Origin: Flavobacterium fragile
GTDB lineage: Bacteria; Bacteroidota; Bacteroidia; Flavobacteriales; Flavobacteriaceae
Assembly (NCBI RefSeq): GCF_023634865.1
Contig: NZ_JAMLJN010000001.1
Location: forward strand, 310,001 to 374,000
Direction of reading: 5' to 3'
DNA length: 64,000 bases
The position numbers and the translations under genes were made by a program. How positions within the stretch are numbered: position 1 is the first letter of the stretch; every line of letters starts with the position of its first letter. The notes under the pieces were generated by a model, which was given only the letters and a program-made list of their open reading frames with translations, ran no database searches and had not been told where the DNA came from. Positions 10,562 to 18,961 of the stretch are shown piece after piece.

Positions 10562-11926
10562 ATGAAGAAGTTTGTTGCATTATCAGCAATATTATCATTG
10601 TTTATCAGTTGTGGTAAAGGCGATAAAGGAGAATTAGTAGGAGTTAAAGGGAAGAAATGGCATCCTGAAAAACCTTACGGCATGACGTTAATTCCTGGAG
10701 GAGCTTTTATTATGGGTAAATCAGATGACGATTTAGCTAATGTTCAAGACGCGCCAACTAAAACAGTAACCGTTCGATCATTTTACATGGACGAGACAGA
10801 AATTACGAATAGTGAGTATCGTCAGTTTGTTGATTGGGTTAAAGATTCAACAATTAGAACAAGATTGGCTATACTAGCTGATGAGCAAGGAAAAAAACAA
10901 GGAGATGGTATTGGTAATTACGCTTTTGCTGATGTAGATCCTGCAAAAATGACTCCATATGATAAATACATGTATGAGAATTACTACAGTGTAGGAACTG
11001 ATGATGATATTTATGCTAATAGAAAATTAAATAAAAAGGCTAAATTGATTAAGGAACCTAGTAAATATCCTGATGAGTTTTATGTAGAAGTAATGGATTC
11101 TATGTATTTGCCAGAATCAGAATCTTATAATGGTTTGAAAACTATTGACGCTTCAAAACTTAAATTCAAATACAATCAGGTTGATTTAAATAAAGCTGTT
11201 AAGAAAAAGGGACGTAAAAACTTTTATGAAGATGCACCTGCTATTGAAATCTATCCTGATACAACAGTATGGATTAAAGACTTTGAATATTCTTACAACG
11301 AGCCTATGCATAATGATTACTTTTGGCATCAAGCTTATGGTGATTATCCAGTTGTAGGGGTGTCATGGAATCAAGCAAAAGCTTTTTGTGCTTGGAGAAC
11401 TATGTACAAAAATGCCTATATCAAAAAGAAAAAAGGTAGAGATCAAGTAAATTCTTTCCGTTTGCCTATTGAAGCGGAGTGGGAATATGCAGCTAGAGGT
11501 GGAATTGAAGGAGGAACTTATCCTTGGGGAGGACCATACTCTAAAAATGATAGAGGTTGTTTCTTAGCAAATTTCAAACCAAATAGAGGAGATTACGCTG
11601 CTGATGGAGCTTTATATACAGTAGAGGCTAAGTCTTATGAACCAAATGATTTTAATCTTTACAACATGGCCGGTAACGTAGCGGAATGGACTGAAAGTTC
11701 ATATTATGCAGAGGCTTATGAATTTGTTTCTACAATGAATCCTCACGTTTCTGACAAGAAAAATCAAAGAAAAGTAGTTCGTGGAGGTTCTTGGAAAGAT
11801 GTGGCTTATTATTCGCAGGTAAGTACTCGCGATTATGAGTATGCAGACTCTGCAAGAAGTTATATTGGATTCAGAACAGTGCAAGATTACATGGGTAAAG
11901 AAGCTACTGGTACATCACCGAAATAA
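10562..11926 (+). CDS. gldK: Gliding motility / T9SS lipoprotein GldK
   Basis: 454-residue outer-membrane lipoprotein that, with GldN, forms the periplasmic ring of the type IX secretion system. The signal peptide ends in a lipobox with C17 (LFISCGKG). The body is the formylglycine-generating-enzyme fold: MTLIPGGAFIMGKS near residue 40, VVGVSWNQAKAFCAWR, RLPIEAEWEYAARGG, YNMAGNVAEWTESSYY and the end VVRGGSWKD...IGFR. The paired cysteines that do the chemistry in true formylglycine-generating enzymes are absent from the final motif (GGSWKDVAYYSQVSTRDY), so the fold is structural here. First of four same-strand gld genes with 48-49-base gaps. Confidence 0.97.
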   Translation: MKKFVALSAILSLFISCGKGDKGELVGVKGKKWHPEKPYGMTLIPGGAFIMGKSDDDLANVQDAPTKTVTVRSFYMDETEITNSEYRQFVDWVKDSTIRTRLAILADEQGKKQGDGIGNYAFADVDPAKMTPYDKYMYENYYSVGTDDDIYANRKLNKKAKLIKEPSKYPDEFYVEVMDSMYLPESESYNGLKTIDASKLKFKYNQVDLNKAVKKKGRKNFYEDAPAIEIYPDTTVWIKDFEYSYNEPMHNDYFWHQAYGDYPVVGVSWNQAKAFCAWRTMYKNAYIKKKKGRDQVNSFRLPIEAEWEYAARGGIEGGTYPWGGPYSKNDRGCFLANFKPNRGDYAADGALYTVEAKSYEPNDFNLYNMAGNVAEWTESSYYAEAYEFVSTMNPHVSDKKNQRKVVRGGSWKDVAYYSQVSTRDYEYADSARSYIGFRTVQDYMGKEATGTSPK

Positions 11927-11974
11927 TTTAACCAATTTTATATTTTAACTTAACTAACTAAAAATTTATTTATT

Positions 11975-12622
11975 ATGGCGTTATTATCACCAAAAGTTAT
12001 GAACTTCTCATATGGTATGGGAGCTGCAGTTGTTATCATCGGGGCTTTATTTAAAATTGCTCACTTTGAGATTGGACCTTTAACAGGTACTGTAATGTTA
12101 ACTATTGGACTTGTAACAGAAGCTGCTATTTTCGCAATTTCTGCTTTCGAAGAACCTGCAAAAGAACTTGATTGGTCTTTAGTTTACCCTGAATTAGCAG
12201 GTGGAGAAGCTACTACAAAAAAATCAAAATCTGAAAATCCAACTGAAGCACAAGGTTTATTGTCTCAAAAATTGGATGCTATGTTGAAAGAAGCTAAAAT
12301 TGACGGTGAGTTAATGGCTAGCTTAGGTAATAGTATCAAAAATTTTGAAGGTGCTGCAAAATCTATTTCTCCTACTGTTGATGCTATGGCAGGTCAAAAG
12401 AAATATGCTGAAGAAATGACAACAGCGGCTGCTCAATTAGAGGCTTTGAATAATTTATATAAAATTCAATTAGAAAGTGCAGATAAAAATGCACAAGCTA
12501 ACCAACAAATTGCTGAAAATGCATCTAAATTAAAAGAGCAAATGCAGTCAATGACATCTAACATTGCGTCTTTAAACGCTGTTTATGGAGGTATGTTATC
12601 TGCTATGAGTAACAGAGGATAA
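11975..12622 (+). CDS. gldL: Gliding motility / T9SS motor protein GldL
   Basis: 215-residue cytoplasmic-membrane protein that, with GldM, forms the proton-driven motor powering T9SS export and gliding. Two membrane helices are clear at about residues 13-31 and 36-57, with a conserved acidic residue in the second (TEAAIF, E49). The rest (about 75-215) is a cytoplasmic helical region with probable coiled coil, rich in Ala, Gln and Lys. It lies 48 bases after gldK and 49 before gldM. Codon use favours GCT, GGT and TTA strongly, consistent with high expression (impression, not computed). Confidence 0.97.
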   Translation: MALLSPKVMNFSYGMGAAVVIIGALFKIAHFEIGPLTGTVMLTIGLVTEAAIFAISAFEEPAKELDWSLVYPELAGGEATTKKSKSENPTEAQGLLSQKLDAMLKEAKIDGELMASLGNSIKNFEGAAKSISPTVDAMAGQKKYAEEMTTAAAQLEALNNLYKIQLESADKNAQANQQIAENASKLKEQMQSMTSNIASLNAVYGGMLSAMSNRG

Positions 12623-12671
12623 TTAGTTTTATCATTAAATATTTATTAATTAAAAACTAATTTAAAAAGAA

Positions 12672-14198
12672 ATGGCAGGAGGAAAATTAACCCCTAGACA
12701 GAAGATGATTAACCTGATGTACTTGGTTTTCATCGCAATGTTGGCAATGAACATGTCAAAAGAAGTACTTTCGGCTTTTGGTTTAATGAATGAAAAATTT
12801 GAGTCATCAAACACTTCAACTATTAAAACTAACGAGCAAAGTTTAGCTGCATTAGATTTAAAAGCTAAAGAAAATAAAGGTGAATTTATTAATGCTGCAG
12901 CTACAGCACACAAAGTTTCGGATGCATCAAAAAAGTTTTATGCTTTCATAGAAACTTTAAAACAAGAAAATATCCAAGGTACAGAAATGGAAGATGGAAA
13001 ACTTCCATATGAGGCTATGGATAAAGCTGATAATTTAGATAATAGCTGGTTTACAGGAGATGGTTACACAAAAAGAGGTAACGAAGTTATGGCTGCTATC
13101 GAAACTTACAAATCGGAAGTAAAAGCTGCCTTAAGTGATCCTAAGTACAAGAACATCGTAAATCAACTTAATGACGCATTCAATACTGCTGACGTTAAAA
13201 ATAAAGAAGGTGTTTCAATTAAATTCTTAGATTATCATTTTAAAGGATTTCCTCAAATTGCATCTTTAGCTAAGTTATCTGCTTGGCAAAGTGATATCAT
13301 CAAAATTGAGACTGATGTTATTAATTCTGCTTTAGGTAAAGCAGCTGTTGATGAATCATCTTACAGCAAATTTGAAGCTATCGTGGTTTTAGATAAAAAT
13401 GCTTATTTTGCCGGTGAACAAGTTTCAGGTAAAGTTGTTTTAGGTAAATATGACCCAAATGCTAAATTTGAAGGTTTTGTTGGGCCTGGAAAATTAGTTA
13501 ATGGTCAGGCAGTTATTTCAACTACTGCAGGAGGAATTGGTGAACAAACTTTGTCAGGTTCTTTCAATTTTAAAGAAAATGGTAAACCAATTAATTTACC
13601 TTTCAAAGGTTCTTACGTTGTAGTACCTAGACCAAATCAAGCAATAATTTCTGCTGATAAAATGAATGTTGTTTACCGTGGAGTTCCTAACCCAATCTCT
13701 ATTTCTGTTCCAGGTATTGCTTCTAACAAAGTGAATGCTAGTGCTCCTGGTATGTCTAAAGTTGGTGATGGTAAATTCATGTTAAAACCAGGTGCTGGTA
13801 GCGAAGTTAAAATTAATGTTTCTGCAACTATGCCTGATGGTAAAGCAATGTCAAGCTCTCAAGTATTTAGAATTAAAAGTCTTCCTGCTCCAACTGGTAA
13901 AGTAGGTGGAGCTGAAAAGAATAAAGGACCAAAATCTAATCTTGAAGTATGTACTGTAACTGCTGTTATGGAAGATTTTGACTTCCCAGTAAATGTTAAT
14001 GTTACACAATTTAATATTAAAGTTCCTGGACAAGCAACAGTAGTTGTTAATGGTAATAAAATGGATTCTAGAGCTAGAGCTGCTATTGCTAAAGCCGCTA
14101 AAGGTGATGTGGTGGTGATTTCAGATATTAAAGCTAATTTCGTTGGAATTGACCAATTACCTAAAAAAGTATCTATTTGTACTTACGAAATACAATAA
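12672..14198 (+). CDS. gldM: Gliding motility / T9SS motor protein GldM
   Basis: 508 residues. One N-terminal membrane helix (about 12-28, MINLMYLVFIAMLAMNM) joins the GldL bundle; the rest forms the long periplasmic shaft of four domains that reaches the GldK/GldN ring. The helical first periplasmic domain covers about residues 35-220; beta-rich domains follow (VVLDKNAYFAGEQVSGKVVL, VVYRGVPNPISISVPG, and a C-terminal domain ending CTYEIQ). Length is close to known GldM proteins. It sits between gldL and gldN in the standard order. Confidence 0.97.
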   Translation: MAGGKLTPRQKMINLMYLVFIAMLAMNMSKEVLSAFGLMNEKFESSNTSTIKTNEQSLAALDLKAKENKGEFINAAATAHKVSDASKKFYAFIETLKQENIQGTEMEDGKLPYEAMDKADNLDNSWFTGDGYTKRGNEVMAAIETYKSEVKAALSDPKYKNIVNQLNDAFNTADVKNKEGVSIKFLDYHFKGFPQIASLAKLSAWQSDIIKIETDVINSALGKAAVDESSYSKFEAIVVLDKNAYFAGEQVSGKVVLGKYDPNAKFEGFVGPGKLVNGQAVISTTAGGIGEQTLSGSFNFKENGKPINLPFKGSYVVVPRPNQAIISADKMNVVYRGVPNPISISVPGIASNKVNASAPGMSKVGDGKFMLKPGAGSEVKINVSATMPDGKAMSSSQVFRIKSLPAPTGKVGGAEKNKGPKSNLEVCTVTAVMEDFDFPVNVNVTQFNIKVPGQATVVVNGNKMDSRARAAIAKAAKGDVVVISDIKANFVGIDQLPKKVSICTYEIQ

Positions 14199-14247
14199 TT
14201 TAAATCAATTTGTGTTTATATTATAGACCAAATAAAAATAGAATAAA

Positions 14248-15162
14248 ATGAATTGGAGAAATAGTATTGCAATTTTAACATTAATCTTAAGCACTTCTAC
14301 ATTCGCTCAGTCAAATTTGCTTAACGCAAAAACACCTGATCAAATTGGTAAAAAAACTGAAGCAGAATTAAATGCTGATAATGATAAACCATTACCTTAC
14401 GGATATGTACATGATAGAGATATTTTAATGGGAAAACGTATTTGGGAATTTATTGATCTTGATGAAAGAGTAAATTTCCCTTTGTATTTTCCTGTTGAAG
14501 GAGATGTTATGACTTCTCCTGATAGAAGACCTCTTTACAATGTACTGGTAAGCGCTATTAAAGAAGGTAAAATTACAGAAGTTTACGACTCAAGTTATTT
14601 CACCACAAAAAAATCTCTTAAAGATATTGAAAGTGCTTTATTCAAAATTGATACTACTGATGCCGGTCGTGATCAAATGAATGAGGATATTGAAGCTTAT
14701 AGAAGCGGAAAAATGAAAATTTCTGAAGAGTATATTATTAAAACTGAAATCGAAGCTTACAATGTAGATGCATATAAAGTGGTAGGTTATTGGTATTTTG
14801 ATAAAAGACAAAGTGAATTAAAATATCGTTTATTAGGTATTTGCCCTGTTGTTCCTGATGTTTATGAAATGGACAACCCAAATCCTGAAATGGTTGAGTT
14901 ATTCTGGGTATATTTCCCAGCTTCACGTGATGTTTTACACAAAGCCAAAGCTTTTAATAACAGAAACTCAGCAATGCCTTTTACTTTTGACCATTTATTA
15001 AATGCACGACGTTTTAATGGTGTAATTTATTTAGAAGAAAATGTGTACGGTGATCGTAAAATCGCCGAATACATGAAAGAAAATGCACAAATGCAGTTAT
15101 TAGAATCAGACCGAGTTAAAGAGAAGATTCGTGATTTTGAACAAGATATGTGGAATTATTAA
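14248..15162 (+). CDS. gldN: Gliding motility / T9SS ring protein GldN
   Basis: 304-residue periplasmic partner of GldK. A signal peptide with a probable cut after STFAQ (residue 21) precedes the mature chain. Characteristic GldN stretches include DRDILMGKRIWEFIDLDER, a central YNVDAYKVVGYWYFDKRQSE and the end VYGDRKIAEYMKENA. Last gene of gldKLMN, followed by a strong terminator, so the four genes form one unit. Required for T9SS export in Flavobacterium by family knowledge. The T9SS cargo elsewhere in this window (37.5-41.5 kb and 44.9-46.7 kb) would use this machine. Confidence 0.97.
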   Translation: MNWRNSIAILTLILSTSTFAQSNLLNAKTPDQIGKKTEAELNADNDKPLPYGYVHDRDILMGKRIWEFIDLDERVNFPLYFPVEGDVMTSPDRRPLYNVLVSAIKEGKITEVYDSSYFTTKKSLKDIESALFKIDTTDAGRDQMNEDIEAYRSGKMKISEEYIIKTEIEAYNVDAYKVVGYWYFDKRQSELKYRLLGICPVVPDVYEMDNPNPEMVELFWVYFPASRDVLHKAKAFNNRNSAMPFTFDHLLNARRFNGVIYLEENVYGDRKIAEYMKENAQMQLLESDRVKEKIRDFEQDMWNY

Positions 15163-15184
15163 TAGTATTTCTCCAATTTCATTT

Positions 15185-15216
15185 AAAAACTCTTACCATT
15201 TGGTAAGAGTTTTTTA
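15185..15216 (+). terminator. Terminator of gldKLMN
   Basis: Ten-bp perfect stem (15189-15198 with 15201-15210, core CTCTTACC/GGTAAGAG), extended by A/T pairs and followed by a T run. It ends 11 bases before the next start codon. Confidence 0.9.
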
Positions 15217-15226
15217 ATTTTACAAC

Positions 15227-16279
15227 ATGATAGATTATATAATTGTAGGTAGTGGTCTCGCTGGAATTTCATTCGCTGAAATCGCTTTGAAGGCTTCTAA
15301 AAGTATTCTAGTTTTTGATAATAATTCGCAACCTTCTTCAAGAATAGCTGGTGGTTTATACAATCCTGTAGTTTTAAAACGTTTTAGCGAAGTTTGGAAA
15401 GCCAAAGAACAATTAGAATTTGCATTTCCTCTTTACGAGGAAATACATGAAAAATTAAACGTTGTTTTCGATTATAAAATCCCTATTCTAAGAAAACTAG
15501 CTTCTATCGAAGAACAAAACAATTGGTTTCAAGCGGCAGATAAACCTAATTTAGCCTCTTTTCTAAACCCAATTTTAGTCAATAAAAAGTATAACTTTAT
15601 TGAATCACCTTTTCATTATGGATTAGTTAATGAAACGGGTTATTTAGATATTAACACTTTGATAATTTCCTATCTCGATTATCTTAAAAGTATACAATCT
15701 CTATCTGCAGAAACCTTTGACTATAACGAAATTAATTTTTTTGAAAATTATTTGGTTTACAAAGGAGTTAAAGCCAAACATGTTGTTTTTGCTGAAGGTT
15801 TTGGCTTACATAGTAACCCTTTCTTTAATGATTTGCCATTAGATGGAACAAAGGGTGAGTTACTTATCATAAAAGCTCCTAATCTCAATTTGGATGTAGT
15901 AATTAAGTCAAGTGTGTTCATTTTACCGATTGGAGATGATTTGTATAAAGTAGGAGCTACTTATAATTGGAAAGATAAAACAAATACTCCTACAGAAGAA
16001 GGAAAACAAGAGTTGGTAGAAAAGTTGAAAGAAATAATTTCTTGTGATTTCGAAATAGTACAACATTTTGGAGGTGTTCGTCCCACAGTTAAAGATAGAA
16101 GGCCTTTAGTAGGAACGCATCCAATTCATCAGCAACTACATGTTTTAAATGGCTTAGGCACGCGTGGTGTTATGCTAGGTCCTTTTTTAGCGAATCAATT
16201 GTTTCAACATATTGAAAATAAAATACCACTTGACAAAGAAATTGATATTGCTAGATGTTATAAAAAAAACCGAAACTAA
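15227..16279 (+). CDS. FAD-dependent oxidoreductase (DAO/MnmC-C type fold)
   Basis: 350 residues of the D-amino-acid-oxidase superfamily. The N-terminal FAD-binding motif GSGLAG is at residues 8-13, followed by a typical FDNNSQPSSRIAGGLYNPVV segment. The C-terminal part has GGVRPTVKDRRPLVG and LNGLGTRGVMLGPFLA, which bind the cofactor in this fold. No signal peptide or membrane helix, so cytosolic. The substrate cannot be read from sequence; the architecture resembles the C-terminal oxidase domain of MnmC, but the methyltransferase partner is missing. It stands alone between two terminators. Confidence 0.85.
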   Translation: MIDYIIVGSGLAGISFAEIALKASKSILVFDNNSQPSSRIAGGLYNPVVLKRFSEVWKAKEQLEFAFPLYEEIHEKLNVVFDYKIPILRKLASIEEQNNWFQAADKPNLASFLNPILVNKKYNFIESPFHYGLVNETGYLDINTLIISYLDYLKSIQSLSAETFDYNEINFFENYLVYKGVKAKHVVFAEGFGLHSNPFFNDLPLDGTKGELLIIKAPNLNLDVVIKSSVFILPIGDDLYKVGATYNWKDKTNTPTEEGKQELVEKLKEIISCDFEIVQHFGGVRPTVKDRRPLVGTHPIHQQLHVLNGLGTRGVMLGPFLANQLFQHIENKIPLDKEIDIARCYKKNRN

Positions 16280-16295
16280 TTTGTTTCGGTTTTTA
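16266..16295. terminator. Bidirectional terminator between oxidoreductase and DUF983 genes
   Basis: Eleven-bp stem (16266-16276 with 16283-16293, core ACCGAAAC/GTTTCGGT) with the plus-strand stop codon in its loop. A and T runs on both sides let it serve the two converging genes. Confidence 0.85.
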
Positions 16296-16297
16296 AT

Positions 16298-16714
16298 TTA
16301 TCGAATAGTAGGTTTGTTTTTGTCTTCAATATGTTCTTTCCAATTTTTGTCGTAAGTAATAAACATATTAATCCAAATATTTCTGGAAAGTCTCATAATT
16401 ACTGGCATAAAAACAACCAAGGTAATAATAATTACAATAAAATTATTAATTAAACTCTTCTCTCCAACGAAGAAATAAGTAATGATGAAAGCGGCTACAC
16501 CAAAAGCAATTCCAAGTGCATAACTCACATACATAGCACCATAAAAGAACGATGGTTCCATTTTATATTTTGTATGACAGTGATTGCATTTTTCATGCAT
16601 TTTGTAAACATTCATAACATTATACGGATTTTTGTCTAAATACATGCTTTCTTCATGACATGTTGGACAACTTCCTGTTAAAATACTATTTAATATGGAT
16701 CCTTTTTTTAACAT
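16298..16714 (-). CDS. DUF983 family membrane protein
   Basis: 138 residues. An N-terminal zinc-ribbon-like part has two Cys pairs, C16/C19 (CPTCHEE) and C43/C46 (CNHCHTKYK). Two hydrophobic helices follow at about residues 62-85 and 95-113. The PSFFYGAMYVSYALGIAFG segment is typical of DUF983. The start is the ATG at 16714 (MLKKGSILNS); a TTG two codons upstream is less likely. A TACCTTTG box lies 17 bases before this start. Function is unknown; the family is widespread in Bacteroidota and alphaproteobacteria. Confidence 0.85.
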   Translation of the reverse strand: MLKKGSILNSILTGSCPTCHEESMYLDKNPYNVMNVYKMHEKCNHCHTKYKMEPSFFYGAMYVSYALGIAFGVAAFIITYFFVGEKSLINNFIVIIITLVVFMPVIMRLSRNIWINMFITYDKNWKEHIEDKNKPTIR

Positions 16715-16731
16715 TTGCAAAATATTTTACA

Positions 16732-16739
16732 CAAAGGTA
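16732..16739 (-). promoter_or_regulatory. -7 box of the DUF983 gene
   Basis: TACCTTTG on the minus strand, a TAnnTTTG match 17 bases upstream of the ATG at 16714. Confidence 0.6.
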
Positions 16740-16814
16740 CAATAACATATAATTTCTTGTGTAACAATTATTACAAATATCAATTAGTTTAAGATGAATT
16801 TAAGTTTTTAGTGT

Positions 16815-16855
16815 AAACTTTTAAACCCATAAAACTTTTAAACTTATAAACTTTT
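16815..16855. repeat. AAACTTTTAAAC repeat before the ABC-F gene
   Basis: Two copies of AAACTTTTAAAC (16815-16826, 16832-16843) and a third, shortened AAACTTTTC (16848) are spaced by 16-17 bases immediately before the start codon at 16859. A single AAACTTTTAAAC also occurs inside the hairpin near 5018-5028. Confidence 0.6.
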
Positions 16856-16858
16856 CAA

Positions 16859-18775
16859 ATGCTAAACATACATAATTTATCGGTTTCATTTGGTGGAACT
16901 TATCTTTTTGAGGAAGTTACTTTCAGATTGGGTTCTGGAGATAGAGTAGGGCTTGTAGGGAAAAATGGTGCAGGTAAGTCAACCATGTTAAAAATGCTTG
17001 CTGGTGATTTTAAGCCTGATAGTGGCACTATCGCTACCGAAAAAGAAGTAAAAATCGGATTTCTTCGTCAAGATATTGATTTTGTTAAAGGACGTACGGT
17101 TTTAGAAGAAGCCTACATGGCTTTCGAAGAAATTAAACGTGCCGAATTCAGAATTGATGAAATCAATCACCAGTTAGCCACAAGAACCGATTACGAAAGT
17201 CAGGAATACTCCGATTTGATTGAGGAGTTGAGCGATGTTACACATCATTATGAAGTTTTAGGAGGTTATAATTATGTAGGAGATACCGAGAAAATCCTTT
17301 TAGGTTTAGGATTTAAACGGGAAGAATTCAACAATCAAACCGATACTTTTTCGGGTGGATGGAGAATGCGTATCGAACTAGCAAAATTATTACTACAATC
17401 AAACGATATTCTTCTTCTAGATGAGCCTACCAACCACTTAGATATAGAAAGTATCATTTGGTTAGAAGGTTTTTTAAGAAATTTTACCGGTGTTGTTGTA
17501 ATCGTGTCTCACGATAAAATGTTTTTGGATAACGTTACGAATCGTACCATTGAAATTTCTTTAGGTAAAGCATACGATTTCAATAAACCGTATTCAGAAT
17601 ATTTAGTGTTGCGTCAAGAAATTCGTGAAAAACAATTAGCTACTCAAAAAAATCAAGCCAAAAAAATCGAAGAAACCGAAAAACTAATCGAGAAATTCCG
17701 TGCTAAAGCCTCTAAAGCTTCAATGGCTCAGTCTTTAATTAAGAAATTAGATAAAGTAGAACGCATCGAAGTAGATGAAGATGATAATTCGGTGATGCAT
17801 ATTTCGTTTCCCGTTTCTCAAACTCCAGGTCGTGTTGTAATCGAAGCCGAACATGTAACCAAAGCTTACGGTGATAAAGTGATTCTAAAGGACATTTCAC
17901 TTTTAGTAGAACGGGGTAGTAAAATTGCATTTGTAGGTCAAAACGGTCAAGGGAAATCTACTTTTATCAAAGCCATTGTAAACGAATTCGAATACGAAGG
18001 AACCATCAAACTCGGACATAACGTACAATTAGGGTATTTTGCTCAAAATCAAGCAGAATATTTGGATGGCGAAAAAACCTTGTTAGACACCATGCTAGAA
18101 GCGGCAACTGATACCAATCGCTCTAAAGTGCGCGACATGTTGGGGGCGTTTTTATTCCGTGGTGATGATGTGGAGAAAAAAGTAAAGGTGCTTTCTGGAG
18201 GTGAGCGAAATCGTTTGGCGCTTTGTAAATTGCTTTTACAGCCAATAAATGTTCTGGTAATGGACGAGCCAACAAACCACCTAGATATTAAGTCTAAAAA
18301 CGTCTTAAAAGCTGCTCTACAGCAATTCGAAGGTACCTTATTGTTGGTGTCGCACGACCGTGATTTCTTACAAGGAATGTCCAATATTGTGTACGAATTC
18401 AAGGATCAAAAAATCAAAGAATATTTGGGCGATATCAATTTCTTCCTAGAACAAAGAAACGCGACCAACATGCGCGAAATTGAGAAAAAAGAAACAGAAG
18501 TAAAAACGAATGTATCTAAAGAAATCAAAACTATTTCCTACGAAGATCAAAAAAAGGCAAAAGGACTTCAAAATAAATTAAGCAAAATCGAAAGCCAAAT
18601 ACAACAACTAGAAAAAGACATCCAAGCCGACGATAAGGCGTTAGCAACTCATTACGACAAACATGCTGAAGATGCTAATTTCTTTGCTGCTTACGAAAAA
18701 AAGAAAAAGGAATTGGAGCAATTACTTGAAGATTGGGAAAGTGTTCAACTCGAAATTGAAGTTCTGAATTCTTAA
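16859..18775 (+). CDS. ABC-F family ATPase (ribosome-associated type)
   Basis: 638 residues with two ABC ATPase domains and no membrane segment, the mark of ABC-F proteins that act on the ribosome. Domain 1: Walker A GKNGAGKST (34-42), signature FSGGWRMRIELA, Walker B LLLDEPTNHLD. Domain 2: GQNGQGKST, LSGGERNRLALC, LVMDEPTNHLD. The linker between them is charged and helical. A C-terminal coiled coil (about 545-638) resembles that of Uup. Subtype (Uup, EttA or resistance-type) cannot be fixed; the coiled coil favours Uup-like. The gene stands alone, with simple repeats upstream and a palindromic element downstream. Confidence 0.92.
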   Translation: MLNIHNLSVSFGGTYLFEEVTFRLGSGDRVGLVGKNGAGKSTMLKMLAGDFKPDSGTIATEKEVKIGFLRQDIDFVKGRTVLEEAYMAFEEIKRAEFRIDEINHQLATRTDYESQEYSDLIEELSDVTHHYEVLGGYNYVGDTEKILLGLGFKREEFNNQTDTFSGGWRMRIELAKLLLQSNDILLLDEPTNHLDIESIIWLEGFLRNFTGVVVIVSHDKMFLDNVTNRTIEISLGKAYDFNKPYSEYLVLRQEIREKQLATQKNQAKKIEETEKLIEKFRAKASKASMAQSLIKKLDKVERIEVDEDDNSVMHISFPVSQTPGRVVIEAEHVTKAYGDKVILKDISLLVERGSKIAFVGQNGQGKSTFIKAIVNEFEYEGTIKLGHNVQLGYFAQNQAEYLDGEKTLLDTMLEAATDTNRSKVRDMLGAFLFRGDDVEKKVKVLSGGERNRLALCKLLLQPINVLVMDEPTNHLDIKSKNVLKAALQQFEGTLLLVSHDRDFLQGMSNIVYEFKDQKIKEYLGDINFFLEQRNATNMREIEKKETEVKTNVSKEIKTISYEDQKKAKGLQNKLSKIESQIQQLEKDIQADDKALATHYDKHAEDANFFAAYEKKKKELEQLLEDWESVQLEIEVLNS

Positions 18776-18780
18776 TTTTA

Positions 18781-18926
18781 GAGCCTTTTTCCAGCTATTC
18801 GTTGCAAGTTTTTGTCAAAAAAATAAGTTTTGTAAGCGATAAAAAGAGCTTCTTAGGTCGCTTTTTTATCGCAACAAAACTAAAATTTTTTCAACAAAAA
18901 GCTTTTCACTGCTATCTGGGGCAAGT
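18781..18926. repeat. Palindromic intergenic element, copy A
   Basis: An imperfect palindrome of about 145 bases fills the gap between the converging ABC-F and GSCFA genes. The left box is TTCCAGCTATTCGTT (18789-18803) and the right box CACTGCTATCTGGGGCAAG (18907-18925); they are partly inverse-complementary. Between them are long arms (for example AGTTTTGT...GCGATAAAAA against its complement at 18861-18881) and a loop GAGCTTCTTAGGTCGC (18846-18861). Copies B (30924-31115) and C (52509-52602) share boxes and loop features. Confidence 0.75.
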
Positions 18927-18961
18927 TACCAGAATTTTGAGGTAGTCTAGTGTATTTTTAT

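Noticed and set aside
10562..11926. GldK as a formylglycine-generating sulfatase-maturing enzyme
   Set aside because: Lipoprotein signal, gld operon context and missing active-site cysteines all argue for a structural T9SS role.
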